Of a stretch of DNA of 64,000 nucleotides, positions 32,258 through 43,107 are shown one piece after another; the stretch's first letter is position 1, and each line of letters starts with the position of its first letter. The DNA is taken from assembly GCA_922989275.2 (NCBI GenBank), contig OV277868.1, positions 54,372,216-54,436,215 of the forward strand, read 5' to 3'. A model generated the notes under the pieces. The model saw only the letters and a list, made by a program, of their open reading frames with translations. It made no database searches and had not been told where the DNA came from. Position numbers and translations under genes: made by a program. This DNA is from Gari tellinella. Lineage: Eukaryota; Mollusca; Bivalvia; Cardiida; Psammobiidae.

Positions 32258-32323
32258 ACGATGCCACTTGTATTAAAGTCTACTAAATCATCTTTTATTG
32301 AGCAGCCAATTAACACTTATATG

Positions 32324-32565
32324 TTAATTGTAGTGTAATAGATTGCCATGTAAACCAATAAACATTATTTCATTAAGATTTTTAAATTTGAAGATTTCTT
32401 CTATTTCTGAAAATTTCGACAATGACAAATAAGGCATCCAAAGGTCTGAAAGCCAGCGGTGCTTGAGGCATATCAGTTTTCCAAGATGATGGATTAAGCT
32501 AGAAATATCCTCATCAATACGCAGGATATCTGTCAGTGTGTGTTCCATCAAAACTAGTGTTAATC
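32324..32565 (-). pseudogene. Duplicated segment, copy 2, with an open frame
   Basis: An 87-codon minus-strand frame includes IDEDISSLIHHLGKLICLKH and LSLSKFSEIEEIF, spaced leucines reminiscent of leucine-rich repeats. No confident family assignment, no flanking splice logic, and copy 1 is broken. A relic of an inserted coding segment is possible. Confidence 0.3.
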
Positions 32566-33053
32566 CCTTACTCCAGAAATACACCATTTTTACATCTTTA
32601 ATTTATTCCTCCACTGAAGAAATTAGCTCCACTTCATTAAACAATGATTATATCGCTAAGAAATATTCTCTATACTTGTAGTATCCTAGCAGATGGTTTC
32701 TTAACCCATCACCCCATGATAGCTTATTTCTAAGACATGTAACCACTTAGAAGCAGGTTGAAAGTAAAGCAGAAGGCATATTCTACTTTATTTTCAGCCT
32801 GCTTTACGCCATCATCTGTAAGGATATAGAAACTATTTATTGTATTGCATATTTATGACTGTATAAAGTGAAACTTTTTCTTTCAGTAAAGAAATAAATT
32901 AAGGGCATAAAAAGGTGTATTTATTGCGTAATGGGTTAAGCTTAAAGCAGAGTGAAAAGAAAGCAGGTTCAATTAATGTGCACTTTCACTTTCAACCTAC
33001 TTTAAATTGTCACTTGCCTTTTAACCTAGAAACAAGCTATGGAGTAATAGGTA
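32560..33053 (+). repeat. MITE family A copy interrupted by an inverted A copy
   Basis: Left half 32560-32700 ends GCAGATGGTTTC. Right half 32940-33053 begins CTTAAAGCAGAGTGAAAAG. Insertion is once more beside the core. Confidence 0.85.
32701..32939 (-). repeat. MITE family A copy nested in A
   Basis: TTAACCCATCACCCCATGA to GCGTAATGGGTTAA; the core centre is shortened. Confidence 0.88.
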
Positions 33054-33377
33054 AGTATGTTTGACTTTTGCGAATAGGTAATGTCACATTTCAACGAGGG
33101 AAAATTCAAATACGGATGAAATCGGATTAAACCAGTTCCAGATATCATGGGTCAGCTGTTTTTATCCTTACTAGCCTCTCTTCTTTGATAGATATTATTT
33201 CCTTGTCATAAACAAGGCCTATTAAATGGCACAGTGTATGGGGAATGGTTATTACTTTCCTCTCATTTTTCTTTTCTATTTATTACTGGGTTATTAAAGG
33301 TATAAATATAATCCTTCATGACTATTTCTGGTTGGTCTCAGAGATTCCATTCTTGTAAATGAATTATTGCATAAATA
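33054..33377. other. Intron stretch without a recognised element
   Basis: Nothing recognised. Confidence 0.4.
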
Positions 33378-33570
33378 CAGGGCTCCAGATAAGAGGTAGT
33401 TATTTCAACAAATCAAACATTTTCTCACTCATTTCTGCACCAAATCCTATGGTGTTACTACTCATTAGAATCGTCTCGAAGAGACGATTCTAAAGAGTAG
33501 TGACACCATAGGGTTTAATTCAGAAATAAAGATTTTAGATTTGGAAAAACTACCCTTATCTGGTGCTCTG
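33378..33570 (+). repeat. MITE family B copy
   Basis: Flanked by ATAAATA at 33371-33377 and 33571-33577. Core gamma is near complete. Confidence 0.9.
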
Positions 33571-33616
33571 ATAAATATAAAGCTTAGATCTAGTGATAAA
33601 CTGAGTACAGTGCTCC

Positions 33617-33680
33617 CTCTCTACAACGACACCCAAAGGGAGCCAAAGAGTATGGGTGTTGTTATAGGGAGGGGAAATTA
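33617..33680. repeat. Short inverted repeat TACAGTGCTCCCTCTCTA
   Basis: CCCTCTCTACAACGACACCC pairs with GGGTGTTGTTATAGGGAGGG around CAAAGGGAGCCAAAGAGTA. The TACAGT start resembles Tc1/mariner-type MITE ends. Confidence 0.55.
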
Positions 33681-33689
33681 AGACTTTGT

Positions 33690-33880
33690 TTACATTTGCA
33701 AACAGCTTGAATCCAGATCAAATGTCGCGTAATGCGGCGTCTGATCTGGATTCAAGCTGTGTGTCACTCGTCATTAAATTTATTCTATCAAAATGTCCAC
33801 TTATATGAAACTTTGAAGAAAAAAAACAGCAGACGACAAGTTTAAGCAGACGATATTGCAGCAGTAAAAGCGTTAGACAT
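33690..33880 (-). repeat. Degenerate family C copy
   Basis: Core beta 33700-33762 (GCAAACAGCTTGAATCCAGA, GATCTGGATTCAAGCTGTG), then the C-type flank CAGCAGACGACAAGTTTAAG. Confidence 0.7.
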
Positions 33881-33951
33881 AATTGTCCTCTTTAGAGAAC
33901 TTCGGCAAGTGCCATTGTTAGGAGGGAGTCATTGTTTGGAGGGCCTTTGAA

Positions 33952-34147
33952 CAGAGCTCCAGATAAGGGGAGTTTTTCAAAAACTAAAATCTTTATTACT
34001 TATTTAAACCCTATGGTGTAACTACTCATTAGAATCGTCTCTTCGAGACGATTCTAATGAGTAGTCACACCATAGGATTAGTGCTGAAATGAGTGAGAAA
34101 ATGTTAGATTCGTTCAAATAACTCCCTCTTATCTGGATCCAGCCCTG
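33952..34147 (-). repeat. MITE family B copy
   Basis: Intact core gamma with TCTCTTCGAGACGATTC centre. Flanks CCTTTGAA/CCTTTGTA look like an 8-bp duplication with one change, longer than in other copies. Confidence 0.88.
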
Positions 34148-34395
34148 CCTTTGTAGGGACGGAACACTGTACTATATATCTGACATTCTCTTTAACCTCT
34201 GGATTTTATTTGTGGCCAAACCTCTGCACAGTCTCTTTATCACCCCCTGAACTCTTCATTCATGGACAATCTATGCAAATCAAATTGCATCTCGCTCCTA
34301 ATCACATTTCACAAAACTTAAAGAAAAGGTCAATCAATGATTCATGATGGAACCGAATCTCTTAAACTTTTCTGTCATAGCTGGGGGTTTAAGTG

Positions 34396-34647
34396 TTAAC
34401 CCCTTTCCACATAGCCCGTTCCTAGTATTGAAAATAGGTGACCACTTAAAGCAGGTTGAAAGTAAAGCAGAATGCGACTTAAGGCACATTCTGCTTTACT
34501 TTCAACCTGCTTTAAGCTACCATCTGCTAGGGTGTAGAAAACATTTCTTGTTGTACATATTCATGACTGTATAAATTGGAAATATTTACTTCAGTGAATG
34601 AATAAATTTACGGTGTAAAAAGGCGTATTTATGGGGTAATGGGTTAA
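34396..34647 (-). repeat. MITE family A copy
   Basis: Full copy; core centre GCGACTTAAGGCAC. Its terminal TTAA is immediately followed by the core of another A copy. Confidence 0.9.
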
Positions 34648-35022
34648 AGCAGGCTGAAAGTAAAGTAGAATGTGCCTTAACCCTTTCACTACCAAAATTT
34701 CTGTGAGTGTTTTACCCCTTCATCATTTCATTGTCGTCTGTTTCAATTTTTTCGCTTGCAATATCGCTTCAAATTAAGATTCTATGACTGTAGTATGACT
34801 TAAAACATAACGTATGTTATGCGGCGTCTGATCGGGATCCAAACTGTTTGCAAATGCGCTTTTAAGTCCCACTGAGAGTGAAAGGGTTATGGGACATTCT
34901 ACTTTATTTTCATCTGCAAGTCTATACAAATATTTCTTATGGTGCATATTTATGACTGTATACAATATAGTGGAACTATTTTCTTTAGACGAGGAATAAC
35001 TGTGTATGGAGTAATTGGTTAA
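34648..35022 (-). repeat. MITE family A remnant split at its dyad
   Basis: Half core 34648-34676 (GCAGGCTGAAAGTAAAGTAG) is separated from the right half 34891-35022 (GGGACATTCTACTTTATT) by an O element. Confidence 0.85.
34677..34890 (+). repeat. MITE family O copy inserted at a core-alpha dyad
   Basis: TTAACCCTTTCACTACC left and GAGAGTGAAAGGGTTA right. Carries half of core beta (GCGTCTGATCGGGATCCAAA). The insertion site is the central TTAA of the host palindrome. Confidence 0.85.
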
Positions 35023-35103
35023 CTAAAGAGACTTTATTGTACTGTCTGAGCTAGTAATATATTTGATTCTCTTCTGAATCGCAATGTGACAGTTATAACT
35101 CAC

Positions 35104-35165
35104 CTTTGTAGACTTTTTTCAAATATTCTGCCTCGCAAAGAATTTCTTATTTCTTCTAAATATGG
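35104..35165 (-). CDS. GRK2: GRK2/3-type receptor kinase, exon 6
   Basis: A 62-bp exon of the RGS-homology domain, which in GRK2/3 binds Galpha-q. It reads PYLEEIRNSLRGRIFEKSLQ plus AG, the first two bases of the Ser codon completed by exon 7. The PYxEEI...LRG..F.K pattern matches vertebrate GRK2. The segment after LRG (RIFEKSLQ rather than DVFQKFIE as I remember the vertebrate form) is more diverged than the kinase exons. The acceptor is CTCTTTTCAG (AG at 35166-35167) and the donor GTGAG at 35099-35103. It has no start codon and is too short for an ORF scan; it is identified by homology and phase alone. Confidence 0.92.
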
Positions 35166-35246
35166 CTGAAAAGAGAATAAGATACAGTAAAGCACTGGAC
35201 AGTACAAATGACACCGTGAAGACATTATTCTTTCTCTGTAAAATTA

Positions 35247-35460
35247 TTAACCCTTAGCCTGCCACTCGCGATTATAGCTCCATATGCAAACAGCTTGGAT
35301 CCGGATGAGACGCCGAGTAACTCGGCGTCTCATCCGGATCCAAGCTGTTTGACTCTCGGACAACATTTTCAGCAATTTTGAGCAACTTTGAAGCACTTTG
35401 AAACTTGAAGCAGACGAGAAATATAGCAGACGACAATTTATTTGGCGGGCTAAGGGTTAA
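35247..35460 (-). repeat. MITE family C copy, 214 bp
   Basis: Nearly identical to the copy at 7066; GCCGAGTAACTCGGC centre with fully paired arms. Confidence 0.93.
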
Positions 35461-35466
35461 TGTGTG

Positions 35467-35661
35467 CAGGGCTCCAGATAAGAGGGAGTATACTGAACCA
35501 ATTAAACCAACATTTTCTCATGCATTTAAGCACCAAATCCTATAGAGTGACTACTGATTAGAATCATCTGGAAGAGACAATTCTAATGAGTAGTCACACC
35601 ATAGGATTTAATGCAGAAATAAAGATTTAAGTTTTTGAAATAGTCCCCTTATCTGGAGCTC
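35467..35661 (+). repeat. MITE family B copy
   Basis: CAGGGCTCCAGATAAGAGG start; right end decayed to ATCTGGAGCTCG. Confidence 0.85.
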
Positions 35662-35699
35662 GAGGTCTGTGTGGGTATGATAAAAAATTAATATCTATT

Positions 35700-35930
35700 A
35701 TAAGCAGTTTGAAGCCAGATCAGATTCTTATCAGGCTCCAAACTGTTTGTTATTCAGATTAAAACTAATCCTTCACAATTTTTCATACAGTTGCCATTTT
35801 CTACATTCTATAGCATATTGCACTTGCATTTTACACAAAGGGAAATAATAATGTCTTCTCCATTGCACTGTAACTCTGTAGAGATAATTCTAATGAGTAG
35901 TCACATCATAGGGTTTAGATGAGACATGAA
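35700..35930. repeat. Decayed core beta and decayed core gamma
   Basis: AGCAGTTTGAAGCCAGATCA with CAGGCTCCAAACTGTTTG at 35700-35750; GAGATAATTCTAATGAGTAG at 35879-35930. Confidence 0.65.
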
Positions 35931-35946
35931 GAAACAACAACATTAT

Positions 35947-36139
35947 CAGGGCTCCAGATAAGGGGAGTATTTCAAAAACTAAAATCTTTATTTCTGCATT
36001 AAACCCTATGGTGTGACTACTCATTAGAATCGTCTCGAAGAGATGATTCTAATGAGTAGTCACACCATAGGATTTGGTACTGAAATAAGTGAGAAAATGC
36101 TGAATTTGTTAAGTTTACTCCTCCTTATCTGGAGCCCTG
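35947..36139 (-). repeat. MITE family B copy with exact 6-bp target duplication
   Basis: CATTAT at 35941-35946 and 36140-36145. Complete TIRs and an almost perfect core gamma make this the best reference copy. Confidence 0.93.
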
Positions 36140-36163
36140 CATTATATAGTGTTTGATGGAGAC

Positions 36164-37278
36164 TACAGTAAAATCCCTCTCTATATATAAACAACCACTA
36201 AATTATGTTAGTAATTAGTTGTTTAAGGCAGGTGACTTCTCAAAGCATGATGACAGTAAAACCAGGGTTTTCCCTGGCGCACAAAATGCGCGCCCATGAC
36301 GCACATTTTGATAAAATGTCCCTCAAACATATTTACTGTGCGTCAAATTTGACGCAACTTCGAAAATCCATGGTTCGACTTCGATTTCTGCTCCGGCGCC
36401 ATTACGATTTATGAACACCGGAAGTTCGGAACAGTACGTGTTTTATACTAGTCCGTCGCATATAGACTGTGTTGCAATAATTACTCTGTAAAATAGTTTA
36501 CTTAAAATTGGTAATTAAAGCGCGTCCCGTCTGAAGTAAATGAAAACAAATTGAACGATGGCTCTTTTCAAACTATTTTGCGTCGACTTCTGCGAGAAAC
36601 CAAGCGGAAACAAGTAAAACATCTGTCACTGAGTACGTGAGTCAGATTCATCTGAGGCTATTCCTTATAAAACGACCAAACATATTTTGGTCTACGTGAC
36701 TTAAAATGTATACGGTATAATACCTGGCTTGAGTTTCCCGAGAGTAACGCCGCAATCATTTTCCTTGTAAGAAATCTAATAGAAAAACTCGTTTCACAAA
36801 AGGTGTTTTAACTTTCGAACATCACTCACACTGACAACACGTGAGTGACACGAAAAATCAAGTGCTTATAGAGAGGCACTAAAGCATTTGTCATTGCAAT
36901 CAGTTTAAACGTAGATCTAGCATGAAAAAAGTAGAAGAGTCTATTAAAGTATCCATAGACGCTCAGACGATACTAATATAGCGTTCAGTAGATGGAAAAA
37001 AAGACAACACAAGACTTGTAATACATGATGTCCTAAAATTTAATTGAAAGATAAAAAACAGTGTCGAGACAAGTGACCCCCAAAAATTAGTTTTGTCCCC
37101 CAATTAAGAAACCTGGGGGACACAATGTCCCCCATTTGTCAAAGCCTAGGGAAAACCCTGGTAAAACAGAAAGCTCCTTTAGGAGCTTTCTGTTTTACTG
37201 TCACTATGCTTTAAGTTGTCACCTTAATCTTATCAATTACCCTTCATTTAGTGGTAGTAATAGAGAGGTTTTACTGTA
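36164..37278 (+). repeat. MITE family L copy split by a hAT-like element
   Basis: TACAGTAAAATCCCTCT left, AGAGAGGTTTTACTGTA right, TA at both edges. The core arm GATGACAGTAAAAC resumes at GTAAAACAGAAAGCTCC. Confidence 0.85.
36263..37160. mobile_element. hAT-like non-autonomous element, 898 bp
   Basis: TIR CAGGGTTTTCCCTGG against CCTAGGGAAAACCCTG, flanked by GTAAAAC at 36256-36262 and 37161-37167. GC-richer than its surroundings. The frame at 36205-36414 crosses the junction and is chance. No transposase seen. Confidence 0.85.
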
Positions 37279-37759
37279 GTAGAAAAAGGTGTTTTTAAAG
37301 CATGGTTGCCTTGCCACATGCTTGACCATAAATGAAGACATTTTATCAGTCCATTACTGACCTACATGCAAAAAGCTTAATCTAGGTCACACAGGTCAAG
37401 GTCAGATTTACTCTGTTGAGTAAGATCTGGAAGAGGCAAGAGAGTTTCAGCTTGAGTTATAATGGGCAAACTACAGTATACCTATAATGCTCCTGTGAAA
37501 TATATTCATTCTTGTTTATATCATTGACAAGCATTTATATACCTTTTGTAGTTTAAACATATCTTATTTCAATAATATTTACAAAACAACATGAATGAAA
37601 ATACATAAATATAAAGTATAAAACTCTGCTCACCATGAACACATATCATTTTTAATATTACATTGGTTAACAAGCAGGCCTGAGGCTCTCAATAGCATAA
37701 AAGAAAGGTTAAGACCAGCTTGTTTGATGCTGGTTTCGTGATAAGCTGCAGTTCCTGTT
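37279..37759. other. Intron stretch without a recognised element
   Basis: Nothing recognised apart from one GGTCAAGGTCAG phrase. Confidence 0.4.
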
Positions 37760-38214
37760 TTAACCCATTCCCCCATAAATACGCCTTTTTACGCCCTATA
37801 ATTTATTCCTATACTGTAGAAAAAAGTTTCCTTTAATACAGTCATGAATATGAATCATAAGAATTATTTGCTATATTCTAGCAGATGGTAACTTAAAGCA
37901 GGCTGAAAGAAAAGCAAAATGCGCCTGAGGCTCATTGTGTTTTACTTTCTACCTGCTTTAACTAGTCACCTATTTTCAAAACTAGAATCAGGCTATTGCA
38001 GAGCACCAGATAAGGGTAGTTTTTCAAAATCTAAAATCTTTATTTCTGAATTAAACCCTATGGTGTCACTACTCATTAGAATCGTCTCGAAGAGACGATT
38101 CTAATGAGTAGTAACACCATAGGATTTGGTGCTAAAAAGAGTGAGAAAATGTTGAATTTGTTGAAAAAACTACCTCTTATCTGGAGCCCTGCTATTGGGT
38201 ATTAAATGGGTTAA
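37760..38214 (+). repeat. MITE family A copy interrupted by a B element
   Basis: TTAACCCATTCCCCCATA start, core with GCGCCTGAGGCTC centre, right TIR split at CTATTG. Confidence 0.9.
37999..38191 (-). repeat. MITE family B copy inserted into A
   Basis: CTATTG at 37993-37998 and 38192-38197 is a 6-bp target duplication. It can be checked against the uninterrupted A consensus GGCTATGGGGTAATGG. Confidence 0.92.
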
Positions 38215-39030
38215 AGGAGCGGGCCGGAAGATGGCCATAGAGCGCTTACCTTGGTACACCATGTAAAACTTGTTCTAGTGACCTAGTTTTTGACCTGACA
38301 TGACCCACATCAACATTGACCTAGATTTTAATGAGGCAAACATTCAGACAAAGTTTCATTAAGATCAAATGAGATTTGAAGTCACCAGAGACTAGAGTTA
38401 ACAAGGTTTTTCTATGTTTTGAGCTAGTGTTCTAGTTTTTGACCACCCATGACCTACATTCAAGTTTGATCTAGATTTCAATGTGGCAAATATTTTGATA
38501 AAAGCTTCAGTAAGCTCAAATGAAATGTGTAGCCTCTAGAGTGGTTTGACCTAGTGACCTAGTTTTTACAGAGGCAAAAGTTCTGAACAAGTTAATTAAA
38601 GCTCTAATGAGATAATGTAGCATCGAGTGTTAACAAGGTTTTTCTATGATAAGATCCTAGTGACTAGTTTTTTACCTGACCTGACCCACATTCGAACTTG
38701 ACCTTCTAAGATTTATTTTCAAGACAAACATTTTGACAACCTTTTATTTAGATCTAATGAGATTTGTAAGCTCTTAGAGCGTTAACAAGGTTTTTCTATG
38801 ATTTGTCCTTGTGTGAATTTTTTTTTACCCGACGTGACTCACTTTTGAACTTGACCTTAATTCTTTCAAGGCAAATTAACATTGTCATCAAGTCATGAAC
38901 ATCAGATGAAATTTGTAGCTGCTAGAGTGTTAATGAACCTATTGTGGATGGACCGTGCGAGACTAGTACAACAGACAACCAGCGATCCTGAGTTATAGCT
39001 CACCTTGGCACTTTGTGCCAGGTGAGCTAA
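38214..39030 (+). mobile_element. Helentron-like tandem-repeat element (type E)
   Basis: Starts near GCGGGCCGGAAGATGGCC. About five diverged units of roughly 145 bp contain GACCTAGTTTTTGACC and GAGTGTTAACAAGG. Ends TAGCTCACCTTGGCAC, a TTT loop, GTGCCAGGTGAGCTAA. Confidence 0.8.
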
Positions 39031-39490
39031 AAACTTATAATAAAACAACCCATGCATCTTCTGAAATGTCACTTATCATCAGTTTGACGGTAAATGAAAA
39101 TGCTGAGGTTGCCAAGACAACCAACATTATAATATATTGACATTTCTAGGAAATTAATTTTTCAAAGTAAAATGTTACACGTCACACATCGTTAAAAACT
39201 AATCTGGCTAATGAAAATGAACAGCACTGTTGTCATTATTCTATCACTATGCATGAATGTGTGATAGCTTGAATTTGCAAACAAATAACATGAAGGGTTA
39301 AAATATGCTGAAGCCTTCTATAATCATTGTACAAGCATCAGTAATTATGCTTTATGCCATCCCTTGCTGTGTGTTTATTCATCATTTGCAAACAGTGTAG
39401 ATGCAGATTAGAGGGATCCTGTTTGACATAGGGTTTTTTATCAGTGCTTTAGACAATGAAGAACTCTGCTTTATTTTTAGTGTTACCCAC
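39031..39490. other. Intron stretch with one core-beta trace
   Basis: GCAAACAGTGTAGATGCAGA near 39388 is a half core; otherwise nothing recognised. Confidence 0.45.
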
Positions 39491-39730
39491 TTAACCCATT
39501 ACCCCATAGCCTGTTTCTATTAATGAAGATAGTTGACCACTAAAAGCAGGTTGAAAGTAAAGCAGAATGTGCCTTTCAGCCTGCTTTAAGCTAATATCTG
39601 CTAGGATAAGGAAAGTATTTGTTATGGAAGAGATTCTTGACTGTATAAAATAAAAAATAACAAAGGGAAGCAACTCCAAAAATAGCTCTTATTATTTGGA
39701 AGTTATGTTCTGGACAAGCCTAAATTGGAT

Positions 39731-42700
39731 AACAAGAGGGCCTGAAGGCCCTGATATCGCTCACCTCTTGTACTGAAGTCTGATAGTTTTACCTTTCTGT
39801 TTCATCCATTTTAAGCTAAATCCATTAAAATTTGTAGTATAGCATGTAAACAATTTTGTAATACAATCTCATAATTCTAGTATAGTAGAGTACATCAGGG
39901 GCTGATAACTGGAGCCTAAACAATACTGAAATGAAACCTTTTCTAGCATTTCAAAGTATATCGAGGGCAGATAACTATTGCCACAATTACTAGATTTCAA
40001 CAATAATTGCACTGCTTCGAGAACTTATAGCTATACACTTTGTGTGCAAGTAAAATCAAAATTCATTTGAAACTGTACATAGCAAGAGTGTTTACACTGT
40101 TAGAAATGGCATTTTCAGCTATTCAAGGGCAGATAACTCTTGACCTATTGGTATGATTTCAACCATAATCACACTTATTCGAACTCTTATGGTAATATAC
40201 AATCCGAGGAAGTTTGAAAAAGACTGGATCAAAATTGTGGGCGCTAGAGTGTAAAAATCGTTAAATATGGTGTATTCAGCAATTCAAAGGTAGATAACTC
40301 CTGACCTATTCATCCCATTTCAACCATAATCAAATTCATCTGAACTCTCATGGACATATACAATATGAGCAAGTTTTAGAAAGATTGGATAAATATTGTG
40401 GCCACTAGAATGTAAACACCCTTAAATATGGCATTTTCAGCAATTCAAAGGTAGATAACTCACGACCTATTAGTCTGCTTTTAACCATAATCAAACTCTT
40501 CCGAACTCTTATGGTCATACACAATCTGAGCAAGTCTGAGAAAGATTGGATTCAAATAGTGGCCTCTAGTGTGTAAACACTGTTAAATATAGCATTTTCA
40601 GCAATTCAAAGGTATATAACTCTTGATCTATTAGTCAGATTTCAACCATAATTGAACTCGTCCGAGCTCTTATGGACATACACAATCTGAGCAAGTTTAA
40701 ACAAGAGCGTGTCCCAGTTACACGACTGCCCCGGATGATACAGGGAGGGGAATCCAGACTATCAAACGTAAAAGTTAGAGAGCTGAAACTGTAGTGGAGC
40801 GCCATTTTGAGGACTTCAAGGGCCATTACTCCAAAGGGCCTAGCAAGTATGGTTATCCAAATTGGTCTCCATTTTATGTCAACAAACATTTTCAGAAAGT
40901 TTGGTGATGATCAGATGAAAAGCAATGTGTTTGTGAAACACAAATGCCCCCAGTTAGCATCATGTTCTGTAATGTAATGTTTATTTGCAAAAGTAGGTCA
41001 AAAGTCATGGTCGTAGGGTAAATGAAACATTGGCATGGTTTAAGAAGTCTTAACACAAGAAACATGTAAAGTATGGAAGCTCTAGGCCTACTGGTTCAAA
41101 TGTTATAGGCGTATAAAGATTTATACAAATAAAGGTCAAAGGTCAAGGTCACAAGGGCAAAAACGTAGGTATGGTTGGAAAGGTCTTGACACAAGAAATA
41201 TATAAACAAAATATGAAAGCCATAGGCCTTACTGGTGCAAATGTTATAGCCATTTAAAGATTTCAACAAAAGTAGGTCAAATGTCAAGGTCACAAGGTCA
41301 AAAAGTTTTGTATGGTTAGAAAGGGAAAACACATGTCAAGTATAAAAGGCCAAGGTGCAAAAATGCAAAAGTTATATCCAAGGTTAAGGTTTTTGGTTAA
41401 AGTTTGATTAAATAGGTCAAAGATCGAGGTCAAGGTCACATGGTCAAAGATGTTGGTATGGTTGGAAAGGTCTTGACACAAGAAATATACATACAAAATA
41501 TTAAAGCCCTGGGCCAACTGGTGCAAATGTTATAGCCATTTAAAGATTTTTTACAAAAGTAGGTCAAATGTCAAGGTCACAAGGTCAAAAAGTTTTGTAT
41601 GGTTGGAAAGGTCTTGCCATGAAGAATACACATGCTAAGTATAAAAGGCCCAGGTTGAAAAATGCAAAAGTTATAGCCAATGTTAAGGTTTTTGGTTAAA
41701 GTTTGATTAAATAGGTCAAAGGTGAAGGTCATGGTCACATGGTCAAATATATTGGTATGGTAGGAAAGGTCTTGACACAAAACATATACATACAAAATAT
41801 TAAAGCCCTATGCTATCTGGTGCAAATGTTATAGCAATTTAAAGATTTTTACAAAAGAAGGTCAAATGTCAAGGTCAAGGTCAAAAAGTTTTGTATGGTT
41901 GGAAAGGTCTTGCCATGAGGAATACACATGCCAAGTATAAAAGGTCGAGGTTCAAAAATGCAAAAGTTATAGCCAAGGTTAAGGTTTTTTGTTTAAGTTT
42001 GATTAAATAGGTCAAAGGTAAAGGTGAAGGTCGCAAGGTCAAAGATGTTGGTATGGTTGGAAAGGTCTTGACACAAGAAATATACATACAAAATATGAAA
42101 GCCCTGGGCCAACTGGTGCAAATGTTAAAGCCATTTAAAGATTTTTACAAAAGTAGGTCAAATGTCAAGGTCACAAGGTCAAAAAGTTTTATATGGTTGG
42201 AAAGGTCTTGCCATGAGGAATACACATGACAAGTATAAAAGGTCGAGGTTCAAAAATGCAAAGTTATAGCCAAGGTTAAGGTTTTTGGTTAAAGTTTGAT
42301 TAAATAGGTCAACGATCAAGGTCAAGGTCACATGGTCAAAGATGTTGGTATGGTTGAAAGGTCTTGACACAAGAAATATACATACAAAATATGAAAGCCC
42401 TGGGCCAACTTGTGCAAATGTTATAGCCATTTTAATATTTTTACAAAAGTAGGTCAAATGTCAAGGTCACAAGGTCAAAAAGTTTTGTATGGTTGGAAAG
42501 GTCTTGATACAGGGAAGACACATGCCAAGTATAAAAGGCCTAGGTACAAAAATACAAGAGTTATAGCCAAGGTTAAGGTTTTTGGCACAGACAGACGGAC
42601 GGACGAACCAACAGACATGGCAAAAACTATATGCCCCCGAATCGTAGATTCTGGGGGCATAAAAAGATTGATTAAATATTGTGGCCTCTAGAGTGTAAAC

Positions 42701-43107
42701 ACTGTTAAATATGGCATTTTCAGCAATTCAAAGGTATATTAATACTGACCTATTGGTCAGATTACAACCATAATCAAACTCATCCGAACTCTTATAGTAA
42801 TATACAATCTGAGCACGTCTGAGAAAGATTGAATAAATATTGTGGCATCTAGAGTGTAAACACTGTTAAATATGGCATTTTCAGCAATTCAAAGGTAGAT
42901 AACTTCTGACCTTTGAGTCAGATTTCAGCCATAATCAAACTCATTCCAACTCTTATGGTAATATACAATCTGAGCAAGTTTGAGAAAGATTGGATAAATA
43001 TTGTGGCCTTTAGAGTGTAAACACTAAAATTGTTGACGACGGACGACGGACGCCGGACATTCAAGGATTGCAAAAGCTCACCCTGAGCTAGCTCAGGTGA
43101 GCTAAAA
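39731..43107 (+). mobile_element. Middle Helentron-like element, split
   Basis: Starts AACAAGAGGGCCTGAAGGCC (hairpin AGGGCC/GGCCCT) then GCTCACCTCTTG. Units of about 183 bp as at 18008. Ends AAAAGCTCACCCTGAGCTAG then CTCAGGTGAGCTAAAAA. It sits within GCCTAAATTGGAT of the outer unit. Confidence 0.82.
40699..42665 (+). mobile_element. Inner Helentron-like element
   Basis: Starts AACAAGAGCGTGTCCCAGTT. Five units of about 295 bp, each made of two related halves that begin GGAAAGGTCTTG. Ends TATGCCCCCGAATCG and ATTCTGGGGGCATAAAAA, a hairpin. The interrupted host reads GAGCAAGTTT and then GATTGATTAAATATTGTGGC. Minus-strand frames through it are repeat shadows. Confidence 0.82.

Noticed and set aside
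36205..36414. 69-codon frame containing an arginine-rich tail
   Set aside because: It crosses the junction between an L MITE and a hAT-like element, so it cannot be an old gene.
41096..42660. Minus-strand open frames with shared FLCQDLSNHTNIF-type peptides
   Set aside because: They are translations of the roughly 295-bp tandem unit of the inner Helentron-like element, broken at each unit and without domain matches.
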